Source of the DNA: Rhynchonema sp. JSB1_4
Lineage: Eukaryota > Nematoda > Chromadorea > Monhysterida > Xyalidae
Direction of reading: 5' to 3'
Assembly (NCBI GenBank): GCA_030248065.1
Contig: JASAMV010001308.1
Span: 1 to 64,000, forward strand
Length of the DNA: 64,000 nucleotides
The position numbers and the translations under genes are program-made. Numbering within the stretch: position 1 is the first letter of the stretch; each line of letters begins with the position of its first letter. Below the pieces are notes generated by a model. It did not search any database. It worked only from the letters and a program-made list of their open reading frames with translations, and was not told the DNA's origin. This document shows, one piece after another, positions 1 to 10,676 of this stretch.

Positions 1-157
1 GGCACGCTTGGCCGGCACTGCCGCACAGGCCGCTTGGAAGTCCGCTGAAACATTAGTGGCGATATCAAACTTGGGATGATCGGATCAACCTGCCTGGCCG
101 CGTGATTTACCACACTTGGTTTAATTAGGAAATTATGAACTTGTAGTAGCAAGTCAG

Positions 158-446
158 AAATATGTCCTAAGGGCATACAAAACAACAAGGATCTGCAACC
201 TGATGAAACTGAATAAAAGTTCGATACTAGAAAAGGTTTTGTCTCGAATTCCGCACTGTAGTCGAAGAGCGTCGTTATTCAGCATATTGTAACCTGTTTG
301 TCTCTGGAAATTGTTTCCAATATGCTGAATAACGACATCTCCTCGAGAACAGCGCGGAATTCGAGACAAAAACTTTTCTAGGATCGAACTTTTATGCAGT
401 TTGATCACGTTGCATATCCTTATTTTATTATGCCATTAGGGTATAT
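158..446. repeat. Palindrome of about 290 bp inside the left arm
   Basis: Sequence around 158-300 pairs with 302-446. Recognisable mirrored blocks include CTCGAATTCCGC against GCGGAATTCGAG and ATTCAGCATATT against AATATGCTGAAT, which flank a centre near 302. The same palindrome occurs in the right arm at about 5455-5745. I recognise no coding content or target-site duplication. Confidence 0.75.
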
Positions 447-564
447 TCCTTTCTTGTATTGACATTTTATATCGTGAAACGCTGCGCTTCAGGGTAATCC
501 AATGCAGTACGTGCAAGCGAAACATACAGAAAGGTTGAATTTACCCAGACAGAATTAATTCATT

Positions 565-1139
565 GGCTGGAATTCACAAAACAAAGTCAAGCTCACCATC
601 AAACTCAAAGTCAAAGTTCGCCGTCACACACAGCAGTTCAAAGTCAGATGTTTCGAGCTTACGCTAGCTGGCGCAGTGGACGCGGTTACGAAGGGTCATC
701 TGTGACGAGTTGTTGTGCATGGTCGGATGCTTTTCTCGCCATAATATTATTTTAAGGATTTAACGCAAGCGTTTTAGAAGACAATTTCCAAGTTTTGCGA
801 ATTTCTGACAGGTGGTGTTGAAATAACGCTTCGATCACTGACCGCTGTCAATTTTTTTTGCACCGCCGTTGGTGATCGCCTCGTCATTTATTTACATCTG
901 TTCAGAAATTCGTAAAACTCGGAAATTTACGTCTAAAACGCTTGCGTTAAATCCTTAAAATAATATTATGGCGAGAAAAGCGTCCAACCATGCACAACAA
1001 CTCGTCACAGATGACCCTTCGTTTAGAAAACCGCGTCCACTGCGCCAGCCAGCGTGAGCTCGAAACATCTGACTTTGAACTGCTGTGTGTGACGGCGAAC
1101 GTTGACGTTCAGCTTGACTTTGTTTTGTGAATTCCAGCC
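565..1139. mobile_element. Foldback MITE-like element, 575 bp
   Basis: The ends are GGCTGGAATTCAC and its reverse complement. The inverted arms are about 200 bp each and share the block CATAATATTATTTTAAGGAT near their inner ends. The flanks are ATT on both sides (562-564 and 1140-1142), a possible 3-bp target duplication. A mirror copy sits at 4759-5339. There is no transposase, so it would be non-autonomous; the superfamily is uncertain. Confidence 0.65.
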
Positions 1140-2598
1140 ATTATTTGGTGGAATGGCAAAAAAAGTTTGGTGCGTGCTTGAGGAATTGAACCCTCAATCA
1201 TTTAGTTTGCACTGCTCCTGGTTGGACCGATTGAGGCCAAAATCGTTGAAATCAGGTGAATGCCTCCACACACACCGCCAAACAAATGAGTTGCGTGACT
1301 TTATGGGTCACCCTGTACAGAGAGGCATGATTGATCAAGGCAAATTCGATCTTCGATCCTATCACGAGGGCATGAATTTCGAAATCACCATACCATCAAA
1401 GCCAATGCAGACACATGTGATGGCAGCCAGACAGACAAGCACTGGCCGAAGGTGTACAGTGGGGGTGTGGACTTTGACGGCAATTTTTGACATGTTGATT
1501 TATGTGAGAAAAATTCGATGGGAAGTTGACAAGACGAAGTTTACATATAGTCGGCAGGCAAGTTGTGCAAAAAATAATTCCGATACACCGGTGAATCTCA
1601 ACTGAATGGCCCAAGGGATCTGGATTCAATTTTAGTGTCCATAGGAGCGTCACATCGCATCAACGTAACCACGATGCTTTGGCCCGATACCGGACTGCCA
1701 AGTGTATGTACCTGTGCAAGACCGCGCAAACAGTGTACTCTGACAATAGTTATCCGAGATTTTTCAAAAGCTTTGTCTGATCCATAAAGCGGACGCTGCC
1801 CAAATGTGAAACAGCTGACCGCGTGATGAATATGAAACACAGGTCTTTTGCGCTTCACCGATCAGGCAACAAGCAAAGCAAGATTATTGTCGGAGCATGT
1901 GGCAAACACAGATGTATAATATTTTGAAAGATGTGCATGCTAATCGAAGTTCTGCACTGCATAGGTATGTACATACCTATAGGTATCTACCGGCACTCCG
2001 TTCCATAGCACTGACAATGCAATTGATGGTGCAATCGTATTAGAGAATGCGGTCCCCTGTTTGATGAAGGACGCTAATCGAATAATCCCAGTTGCCTCCG
2101 AGAATACCCCAAGTTGTGGCATATCATGCAACCTATGTACATATATCAGTCAGGACCAATTCCATATTTAAATTGATGGCAGAACTTCAAAATTAAACTG
2201 AGGGGAGAATATTAGTTTGCTCTTGTGGATCTCTGAGCATTAGGGTATATTCAAATTGATGGCAACAACATTGCACTGAAGGCGTTTATGCCACGTCAAC
2301 TCTTTTGACAATAATAAATTTGTCCCTGAATTGCAAAGCATGCCTCGTGTCGCGTGATATAATACCCACCGATACAATTGCGGTAGCATCATAGTTGGGC
2401 TGCGCTTTATGGATAAAGCTTTCGTTATTCGGTGCGTGTTCCAAAGTTTAATGACAGGGTATAACACCACCCAAACGGGGGCGGCCTAATTAGGTAGCGA
2501 TTTTCATTAATCAACCTTAGTTTTGTTCCGAGGGGAGAATTCAAATTGGTTGCCTTGCTTTTTTATATATATTTGCGAACCGTGTGGTTGCCAGATGG

Positions 2599-3008
2599 TA
2601 TTGGTCGCACAATGACTACATGAGAATCCATCCCCCTAATTTTCCTGCATTGAAAAGGCGGATATTTGGCATTTTTTTAAATTGGACCAGGTTTTAACAA
2701 GAACTTTGCATGCTCATCAGTGAGAAGAATGAGAAACACACGTGTGCAGAAGTTGTACCCTGAATTCTGCGCAACCGAAATGGTTCGGGCTCGGGTTACT
2801 GTAGCCACGTATGCTTTATGTGTGAAATCGATACACACACACACACACACACGCGTTGATCACTCCCGATAAATAAATCGGGAAAAGAAAGAGAAAATAA
2901 CTCCTTGTCAAAACCTGATTCAATTTGAAAAAAATCGCCAGAAACCCTCCTTGCCGATGTAGGAAAAATATGGGGATGGATTCTCATATAGTCATTGTGC
3001 GACCAATA
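2599..3008. mobile_element. Short foldback element in the palindrome spacer
   Basis: It begins TATTGGTCGCACAATGACTA and ends with a close reverse complement (TAGTCATTGTGCGACCAATA). A second pair of mirrored blocks (GGGGATGGATTCTCAT and its complement) lies just inside. The interior holds a (CA)n run near 2829-2853. A diverged relative is at 44686-44963, inside the AKAP1 intron, which shows it is a dispersed family. No clear target duplication was seen. Confidence 0.6.
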
Positions 3009-4758
3009 TCACATGCACAGAACTCGAGTTTACAGGTGACACGTGCATGTGCAACACTCCCACCTCGAAAATTCGCAGCGAGGACCAAAGGGAAAATTTT
3101 AAGAGATCACTCGGGGTCGACGGAATTGAATGAACTTTGGTGAGCAAGGCCGATCGATGACGCTGATCACGAGCACGATTTTCTAATCGGACCGCGATTC
3201 GGTTCCATGATGACCGCGACGGAATCAATCCCGAACCATGACCGCGAGCTCGGCTCGATCAGAAAATTGTTCCATTTTCGCGATCAGCATAATCGATTAC
3301 CATCCTGTTCACCAGCGTTCATTCTGTTCGACCAATATCGAAGAGTACTCCCACAAAATTCTCCCCTCGGAACAAAACTAAGGTTGATTAATGAAAATCG
3401 CTACCTAATTAGGCCGCCCCCGTTTGGGTGGTGTTATACCCTGTCATTAAACTTTGGAACACGCACCGAATAACGAAAGCTTTATCCATAAAGCGCAGCC
3501 CAACTATGATGCTACCGCAATTGTATCGGTGGGTATTATATCACGCGACACGAGGCATGCTTTGCAATTCAGGGACAAATTTATTATTGTCAAAAGAGTT
3601 GACGTGGCATAAACGCCTTCAGTGCAATGTTGTTGCCATCAATTTGAATATACCCTAATGCTCAGAGATCCACAAGAGCAAACTAATATTCTCCCCTCAG
3701 TTTAATTTTGAAGTTCTGCCATCAATTTAAATATGGAATTGGTCCTGACTGATATATGTACATAGGTTGCATGATATGCCACAACTTGGGGTATTCTCGG
3801 AGGCAACTGGGATTATTCGATTAGCGTCCTTCATCAAACAGGGGACCGCATTCTCTAATACGATTGCACCATCAATTGCATTGTCAGTGCTATGGAACGG
3901 AGTGCCGGTAGATACCTATAGGTATGTACATACCTATGCAGTGCAGAACTTCGATTAGCATGCACATCTTTCAAAATATTATACATCTGTGTTTGCCACA
4001 TGCTCCGACAATAATCTTGCTTTGCTTGTTGCCTGATCGGTGAAGCGCAAAAGACCTGTGTTTCATATTCATCACGCGGTCAGCTGTTTCACATTTGGGC
4101 AGCGTCCGCTTTATGGATCAGACAAAGCTTTTGAAAAATCTCGGATAACTATTGTCAGAGTACACTGTTTGCGCGGTCTTGCACAGGTACATACACTTGG
4201 CAGTCCGGTATCGGGCCAAAGCATCGTGGTTACGTTGATGCGATGTGACGCTCCTATGGACACTAAAATTGAATCCAGATCCCTTGGGCCATTCAGTTGA
4301 GATTCACCGGTGTATCGGAATTATTTTTTGCACAACTTGCCTGCCGACTATATGTAAACTTCGTCTTGTCAACTTCCCATCGAATTTTTCTCACATAAAT
4401 CAACATGTCAAAAATTGCCGTCAAAGTCCACACCCCCACTGTACACCTTCGGCCAGTGCTTGTCTGTCTGGCTGCCATCACATGTGTCTGCATTGGCTTT
4501 GATGGTATGGTGATTTCGAAATTCATGCCCTCGTGATAGGATCGAAGATCGAATTTGCCTTGATCAATCATGCCTCTCTGTACAGGGTGACCCATAAAGT
4601 CACGCAACTCATTTGTTTGGCGGTGTGTGTGGAGGCATTCACCTGATTTCAACGATTTTGGCCTCAATCGGTCCAACCAGGAGCAGTGCAAACTAAATGA
4701 TTGAGGGTTCAATTCCTCAAGCACGCACCAAACTTTTTTTGCCATTCCACCAAATAAT

Positions 4759-5339
4759 GGCTGGAATTCACAAAACAAAGTCAAGCTGAACGTCAACGTT
4801 CGCCGTCACACACAGCAGTTCAAAGTCAGATGTTTCGAGCTCACGCTGGCTGGCGCAGTGGACGCGGTTTTCTAAACGAAGGGTCATCTGTGACGAGTTG
4901 TTGTGCATGGTTGGACGCTTTTCTCGCCATAATATTATTTTAAGGATTTAACGCAAGCGTTTTAGACGTAAATTTCCGAGTTTTACGAATTTCTGAACAG
5001 ATGTAAATAAATGACGAGGCGATCACCAACGGCGGTGCAAAAAAAATTGACAGCGGTCAGTGATCGAAGCGTTATTTCAACACCACCTGTCAGAAATTCG
5101 CGAAACTTGGAAATTGTCTTCTAAAACGCTTGCGTTAAATCCTTAAAATAATATTATGGCGAGAAAAGCATCCGACCATGCACAACAATTCGTCACAGAT
5201 GACCCTTCGTTTAGAAAACCGCGGCCACTGCGCCAGCCAGCGTGAGCTCGAAACATCTGACTTTGAACTGCTGTGTGTGACGGCGAACTTTGACTTTGAG
5301 TTTGATGGTGAGCTTGACTTTGTTTTGTGAATTCCAGCC
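4759..5339. mobile_element. Mirror copy of the 575-bp foldback element
   Basis: This is the right-arm counterpart of the element at 565-1139, with the same GGCTGGAATTC ends. It differs by small indels, for example in the stretch next to the CTTCGTTTAGAAAACCGC block. Confidence 0.65.
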
Positions 5340-5902
5340 AATGAATTAATTCTGTCTGGGTAAATTCAACCTTTCTGTATGTTTCGCTTGCACGTACTGC
5401 ATTGGATTACCCTGAAGCGCAGCGTTTCACGATATAAAATGTCAATACAAGAAAGGAATATACCCTAATGGCATAATAAAATAAGGATATGCAACGTGAT
5501 CAAACTGCATAAAAGTTCGATCCTAGAAAAGTTTTTGTCTCGAATTCCGCACTGTACTCGAGGAGTGTCGTTATTCAGCATATTGGAAACAATTTCCAGA
5601 GACAAACAGGTTCCAATATGCTGAATAACGACGCTCTTCGACTACAGTGCGGAATTCGAGACAAAACCTTTTCTAGTATCGAACTTTTATTCAGTTTCAT
5701 CAGGTTGCAGATCCTTGTTGTTTTGTATGCCCTTAGGACATATTTCTGACTTGCTACTACAAGTTCATAATTTCCTAATTAAACCAAGTGTGGTAAATCA
5801 CGCGGCCAGGCAGGTTGATCCGATCATCCCAAGTTTGATATCGCCACTAATGTTTCAGCGGACTTCCAAGCGGCCTGTGCGGCAGTGCCGGCCAAGCGTG
5901 CC

Positions 5903-6430
5903 ATGAGCAAGAAGATATCCATGATACTTCATGGTTAGAGTTTACGCGGACGCGTAAGTATCCAAGTTGTCGTTTGGAATACGACACGTGAGGGACACGT
6001 GAAGTCAAGGGACATAAGTAGACCGGTACTGTGATTGGTCGGTTCCGAAGTCAGTCCGGAAAGCACTATGCGTGCAGGCGAGTCAACCTGCGTAATGAGC
6101 AGTTCGGTAGATGTTCCCTTGCGTGACTGTGTTGTGTGAACGTTCGTTATGAAGTGGTTAGCGATCGTTCGAGTGAGGGATTAAGTCTCTCCTGTTTTGC
6201 GTGTGTCGTATGGTAAATTTGCATACTTTGCGTGCAGTAACTTTTCTTGTTTTTATAATCCATACCTTATGTGTGTGACGTATCCTTAGACACTACGTCC
6301 CAAAAACTATATAAGCAATCTTCACTTTTAGTAGTTACTGAAAAAGTCTTATCCGCCTTCACCCACAGTGACCTACTATTGGAAAAGGTCGTTCGTCTCC
6401 AAGCCAATAAAAAACCTTCGACGCTTGATT
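5903..6430 (+). promoter_or_regulatory. LTR-like region with TATA box and polyadenylation signal
   Basis: TATATAAG lies at 6308-6315 and AATAAA at 6406-6411, about 95 bp apart, which is the spacing expected of the R region of an LTR retrotransposon. It sits immediately upstream of a long gag-like open frame. No second LTR copy is visible downstream, where a LINE is inserted, so the assignment rests on the promoter and poly(A) layout only. A solo promoter of a cellular gene is the alternative. Confidence 0.35.
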
Positions 6431-6682
6431 GATTCGCAACGTTGGTTTTGGTTTGTGATTCGTCCTATTGCATGTATTATATAATTATGTACCTAACCTA
6501 ACCCGACTGGGACTTCCAGCTTTTGCAGATTTTCCAGATCAGGTACCGGAGAAGCTTGATTGATTCGCAACTTCGGTCCGGGGAAGCTTGATTGATTCGC
6601 AACCTCGGTTACTAATCCAGTCGACAAGCTTGATTGATTCGCGCGTCGACTCATCGGTGTGGCTTGATTGATTCGCAGCACC
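6424..6682 (+). repeat. Five copies of a 17-bp motif upstream of the 748-codon ORF
   Basis: CTTGATTGATTCGCAAC or a close variant starts at 6424, 6555, 6587, 6629 and 6663. The last four are spaced 32-42 bp apart and run right up to the ATG at 6684. The regular spacing suggests a binding-site array or a minisatellite-like leader; its function is unknown. Confidence 0.75.
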
Positions 6683-6683
6683 G

Positions 6684-8930
6684 ATGCATTCTTCAAGCGG
6701 CGAGCCCATTCGTCGCGAACCAATGCCGGACGTCAATTCCCGGAAGAACAATCAGGTGCCGGACGTCAATTCCCGGTCGAACAGGGCAATGCCGGATGCC
6801 AGTTTCCGGACGAGAACCGCCGATGACCGCAGCAGTCCGCCGAGGCAGGGAGAACAGACAGGCGGATGGATAGGTCAGTCGGGCGAGCCAGTGTTGTCCA
6901 TCGGTCGCGGAGGGACCGAGTGGAAGTTCTGGGATGATGATGAGAGTGACAGTGATGTTTCATTTATCGAGAACCATGCTTTTGGGTTTTCGGAGTGCAT
7001 CGACCGTAAGTCAAAGGACCAGGGGTCGGATGCGGACGTCACTCAGTTCAACGGCCGCTGTAGCGCGGATGTCGATAAGTCAGGAAACCACAACTGTGGT
7101 CAGTCGAACCACTCAGCTAGGCAGGTGTACCGACCGGACACGAAAGCTGGACAGGCGCAAGCAGCGCCGGAGTTCCACGCTAGGTCCGTGCGGGCAGAGC
7201 TAGCTGATGTTCGACAGTCAGGTAGAAATGTGAGCCGACCGGACATTAGAGCTGGACAAGCGCAGGCAGCGCAAGGGTTCCATGCTGGGTCCAGGCGGAC
7301 GGAGCTTTTGGGTGCTCAACAGGCGCTGCGGGCGCAGGAGTTGTACGATGAATGGTTGAAGGAAGCACGGGCGCGCAAGGCGCAGGAGATCCGTGCGGAG
7401 AAGGGACCGGGAGTCCGAGTGGAGGAGAGGCAGGATCGTACAACGAAGGGGCAGGAAGCCCGTGTGGAGGAAGGGCAGGAAGCCCACGCGAAGGAGGGAC
7501 CGGAGGGTCAGGAAGAGGAGAGGGCGCAGAAGGCGCATGAGAGTTGTGCGGCCACCGAGCCGGGAGCGAAAGGGCAGGACACTAAACGAGTGTCGCAAGG
7601 GCAGGAAACCGGACGAGCGCAACCAGCGCGACAGGTCCGCCACGTGAGTTCGAATACGGATTCCGGACGTACGCGGATCCGTGAGAGATATCAGTCTGAG
7701 TCAGAATCGACCAGGGAGAACGTGCTCGATCTGTACTCGCAGGAGGAGCTCGATGAGGACCAGATACATGAGGTATCGTGGCAGGAGGATTGGTTGAATG
7801 CACCCCAGCTCATGGAGCCGTGGCAGTTGCATGAAGAAGTGGTTGACCTTGTGTTCACCACGCACCGATACAGTGACCATCTGTTGAAATGGTTGTATGC
7901 GGAGGAGCTACCGCATGATCGATTGCTTGCATCCAGGATTTCGGAGTATTTGAACGTGATATCGCTGACGTATGAACCTTGGTGTGAGTTTGATGGCCGG
8001 TGTCTCGCCGAGGTTCGCGGATTGTGTGAGATCGAGAGCGCACGGGATCCGAGATCCGCCAAGACGCGTCAATTGTTTGACCTGTGGGGCGAGATACTCG
8101 ATAACCGAGTGCCGATACGAGTGCTACCATATGGAGACCGCCACAGTCCGGGCATGCCACTGCAAGAGGGTTCCGAACCCGTGACTTGTGGATTATACAA
8201 CGATATGTGTCGGAATGAGGACCCGATGTTGTCCATGCCGAATGTGCTAGAGAATGCGCTCAGAGAACGCACACGGTACTCCGACCTACCCGAACTGGAC
8301 TACCCAGTGCAATCGCACACCGTCAGTGTGTCGATGCGTATAGTGCCAGTCGGAAAGACGCAATCCCTGTGGCATGGTGCCTCAGTTGAAGAGTGTATGA
8401 GCAGCCAACAGGATGAAACAGGCTGTGGCACGCCTGAAAGTGCTACTGGAGGTCCCAACCAAACTAAACAGAAACGTGAGTACGACGTACTGTACGAACC
8501 GATCGTGAAGTGTGTATACTTCGAACCGGAGGGAGAGTTGAGGATGGCTGACTACAATCTCCGATTGGGTCATTTCGAAGGGGATGTGAAACGCCCGTCG
8601 ATAATGTCTATTCCGGTGGAACTCGTTCTGTCGTCTAGACCCGACGGAAGGATAGTAACAGCTGTTACGCGTGGTGGTTCTTTGAACACCGAACAGCACG
8701 GAACCCGCACCACTCATGTACCGCGGCAGTTGCTATGTGGTCACACCAACCACCCACCAAGGCAATGTGGCCCAGGCAGAATGTACGCATTTGGGTGCAC
8801 ACTATCGGCCACCAAACGGACCCCAATTGGCCATCATACACGGCGTACAGGGCCAAAACGACTTTCTCGAGCAAATGTTCACGACATGGGTATGCGTCCC
8901 GTTTTATTAGAACATCATCATACTAGTTAG
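6684..8930 (+). CDS. Unidentified 748-residue protein, possibly gag-like
   Basis: This uninterrupted open frame of 748 codons starts at ATG 6684. Residues about 1-50 carry a small repeat (MPDVNSR-type, three imperfect units). Residues about 145-220 contain two imperfect copies of a unit with AGQAQAA. Residues about 220-300 are rich in E, R, Q and K and probably form a coiled coil. The middle part (residues about 340-650) has normal globular composition. No CCHC knuckle, protease, RT or other named domain is recognised. An LTR-like promoter region lies upstream and a LINE is inserted at the 3' end, where the stop codon falls inside the LINE's (TAGT)n tail, so the natural C-terminus is probably lost. 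Eroded antisense fragments of the same ORF recur at 17380-18000. A retrotransposon Gag is the leading guess, but a cellular protein cannot be excluded. Confidence 0.45.
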   Translation: MHSSSGEPIRREPMPDVNSRKNNQVPDVNSRSNRAMPDASFRTRTADDRSSPPRQGEQTGGWIGQSGEPVLSIGRGGTEWKFWDDDESDSDVSFIENHAFGFSECIDRKSKDQGSDADVTQFNGRCSADVDKSGNHNCGQSNHSARQVYRPDTKAGQAQAAPEFHARSVRAELADVRQSGRNVSRPDIRAGQAQAAQGFHAGSRRTELLGAQQALRAQELYDEWLKEARARKAQEIRAEKGPGVRVEERQDRTTKGQEARVEEGQEAHAKEGPEGQEEERAQKAHESCAATEPGAKGQDTKRVSQGQETGRAQPARQVRHVSSNTDSGRTRIRERYQSESESTRENVLDLYSQEELDEDQIHEVSWQEDWLNAPQLMEPWQLHEEVVDLVFTTHRYSDHLLKWLYAEELPHDRLLASRISEYLNVISLTYEPWCEFDGRCLAEVRGLCEIESARDPRSAKTRQLFDLWGEILDNRVPIRVLPYGDRHSPGMPLQEGSEPVTCGLYNDMCRNEDPMLSMPNVLENALRERTRYSDLPELDYPVQSHTVSVSMRIVPVGKTQSLWHGASVEECMSSQQDETGCGTPESATGGPNQTKQKREYDVLYEPIVKCVYFEPEGELRMADYNLRLGHFEGDVKRPSIMSIPVELVLSSRPDGRIVTAVTRGGSLNTEQHGTRTTHVPRQLLCGHTNHPPRQCGPGRMYAFGCTLSATKRTPIGHHTRRTGPKRLSRANVHDMGMRPVLLEHHHTS

Positions 8931-8941
8931 TTAGTTAGTTT
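8923..8941 (-). repeat. (TAGT)n microsatellite, probable LINE 3' tail
   Basis: A run of TAGT units marks the boundary between the 748-codon ORF and the LINE 3' UTR. On the LINE strand this reads as a short tandem tail. It supplies the stop codon of the interrupted ORF. Confidence 0.6.
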
Positions 8942-9133
8942 TATCGTTCAAATACGATAGGGGTATATCAAACAACCGCTCAAGGCGTGACACAAGTGAT
9001 ATAGCCTGGTGAATTGCAGTGTAAGCCGGTAATAACTAGACAGAAACATGATGACAAAAGAATCAACGCAGTAGAATGAGCACACAAGACGAATTATGGT
9101 GAGCACAGACGACAAATAGTAAAGCATGATTGC

Positions 9134-9777
9134 CTAACAACACAATGACACTATTGAGGTTTTATGGAGTCGCAATTTCTCCAAAATATAATCCAATGAA
9201 TCACGGGCTTTGGTCCACTTCACGAATACAGACAATTTTCCAGACACAATATCAGCAGGCAGCACATTATAGGCTTGAGCACACAACATAAGGGGTGATG
9301 ACGAAAGAATAGCAGTCTTGGATCGCTGAATGTAGACAGATTTACTATGATTGGTACGAGCACTGGAACGTTGTGAAACATCAGATTGCAATACAATAAC
9401 ACCATCAGGAATGTGACGTAAACCAACGACATACAGATTGAACAATTTCAGACGCCTAGAGAACACAATTGAATACACAGGATCGACACGAAAGAACGCG
9501 CACAAGAGTGAATAGTCAATATTGCGATCAAAATTACCAGTTGCGAGACGAATACAGTATTTCTGAGTTTTCTCAATCAATTCACGGCTATATTGGTGAC
9601 ACGGATACACAGCTTCACAAGCATACAACAGCACAGAACGCAGCAGAGTCATATACAGCAAACGACGAACAGACAACGGAATACTACGACCAAACACACG
9701 ATTCAAATAGCCAGCATTACGTTTCACACGAGCACAAACAATGGCAGTATGACGTGACATGTCAAATTTAGAATCAA
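9134..9777 (-). pseudogene. LINE RT C-terminal segment (copy 1)
   Basis: This encodes the thumb and C-terminal region of the LINE RT (SKFDMSRHTAIV, then LLRSVLLYACEAVYP and EKTQKYCIRLATG). Removing the 9781-10673 insertion and one TAA duplicate joins it in frame to EHKYLGAV, giving LGAVIDSKFD. It ends in a stop at 9134 and is followed by an apparent 3' UTR of about 190 bp. Confidence 0.75.
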
Positions 9778-9780
9778 TAA

Positions 9781-10673
9781 GGGCGCGCCCATGTAGGCCA
9801 GGGCCGGGGCCGGGGCCGGGGCCATGGAAAATAATCTATGTCCGAGGCCCTGGCCCCGGCCCCGGCCCTGGCCTACATGGGCGCACCGACAGGGCCGGGG
9901 CCGGGGCCGGGGCCGGGGCCGGTGCGAAACATTTTTCTGGATAGGCGACGTTAGAACTACAGGGTTGTCAATAATCCAACATCGGTTTCGTATACATATG
10001 CAGCTGTGCGTGTGTGTTCGTGTTGGGTGTGCTGCTGCCTGATGTATCAAGGGCACGGTCATTTTGGGGTTTTATTTAGGTTATGCATATGTATTTGTTC
10101 AAGCAAATTAATATAAAGCGCTTTATTCTTAAAAATACTGGCTGATGAAAAGTCACCAGATGACATAAATTTTTTGAGCAACCACAGTAAACGACATGTC
10201 TGCGCGAAATTCGAGTAACCTATAACTCAACCAATCAGCGAAACGCGCACCTCGTGTATGTGCACGGTCAAAAGCAAACTGTATGTGTATAATTGCAGGT
10301 AGAAATTCAGTGTTTTGTCAACCATATTTCAAACTGCAGCCCGAATTTGCAATTTACAAATTTGTATAATCTAAAGAAAAAACACAAGATAGCCATGCCC
10401 TTGATAAATCAGGCAGTAGCGCACCCAACGCGAGAACACACGCACAGCTGCATATACGAAACCAATGTTGGATTTATTGACAACCCTACAGTTGAAACGT
10501 CGCCTATCCAGAAAAATGTTTCGCACCGACCCCGGCCCTGGCCCCGGCCCCGGCCCCGGCCCTGTCGGTGCGCCCATGTAGGCCAGGGCCGGGGCCAGGG
10601 CCTCGGACATAGATTATTTTCCATGGCCCCGGCCCCGGCCCCGGCCCTGGCCCTGGCCTACATGGGCGCGCCC
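9781..10673. mobile_element. Harbinger-like MITE inserted in LINE RT (893 bp)
   Basis: Both ends read GGGCGCGCCCATGTAGGCC as perfect inverted repeats. The element is flanked by TAA on each side (9778-9780, 10674-10676), the 3-bp duplication typical of PIF/Harbinger elements. Behind each TIR are arrays of GGGCCGGGGCC units and a second internal inverted pair around ATGGGCGC. The middle is AT-rich with no transposase. The Gly/Pro/Arg-rich open frames across the GC arrays are artefacts of the repeat. Confidence 0.85.
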
Positions 10674-10676
10674 TAA

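Larger units (their letters stand above)
1..5902. repeat. Giant inverted repeat (arms about 2.5 kb)
   Basis: The reverse complement of roughly 1-2540 reappears at roughly 3357-5902, with a symmetry centre near 2950. Corresponding points sum to 5898-5904, so only a few small indels separate the arms, and the mismatches I can see are few. The left arm begins at the first base of the window, so it may extend further left; the right arm stops at 5902. Each arm holds smaller palindromes (158-446 and 565-1139, mirrored at about 5455-5745 and 4759-5339). A 167-codon open frame at 1102-1605 is duplicated exactly in mirror image at 4293-4796, but its translation matches no family I recognise. It could be a very large foldback transposon or a palindromic duplication; an assembly fold-back is also possible. 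Confidence 0.9.

Noticed and set aside
1102..1605. 167-codon ORF duplicated in both palindrome arms as a possible transposase
   Set aside because: The translation has no catalytic DDE/D pattern or HTH that I recognise, and its exact duplication follows from the palindrome rather than from selection.
4690..4735. tRNA-like B box (GGTTCAATTCC) followed by CACCA and a T run in the right arm
   Set aside because: No matching A box or acceptor-stem partner was found at the right distance, so a tRNA or SINE call is not supported.
9759..10062. Gly/Pro/Arg-rich open frames
   Set aside because: They are translations of the GGGCCGGGGCC array of the Harbinger-like element on both strands.
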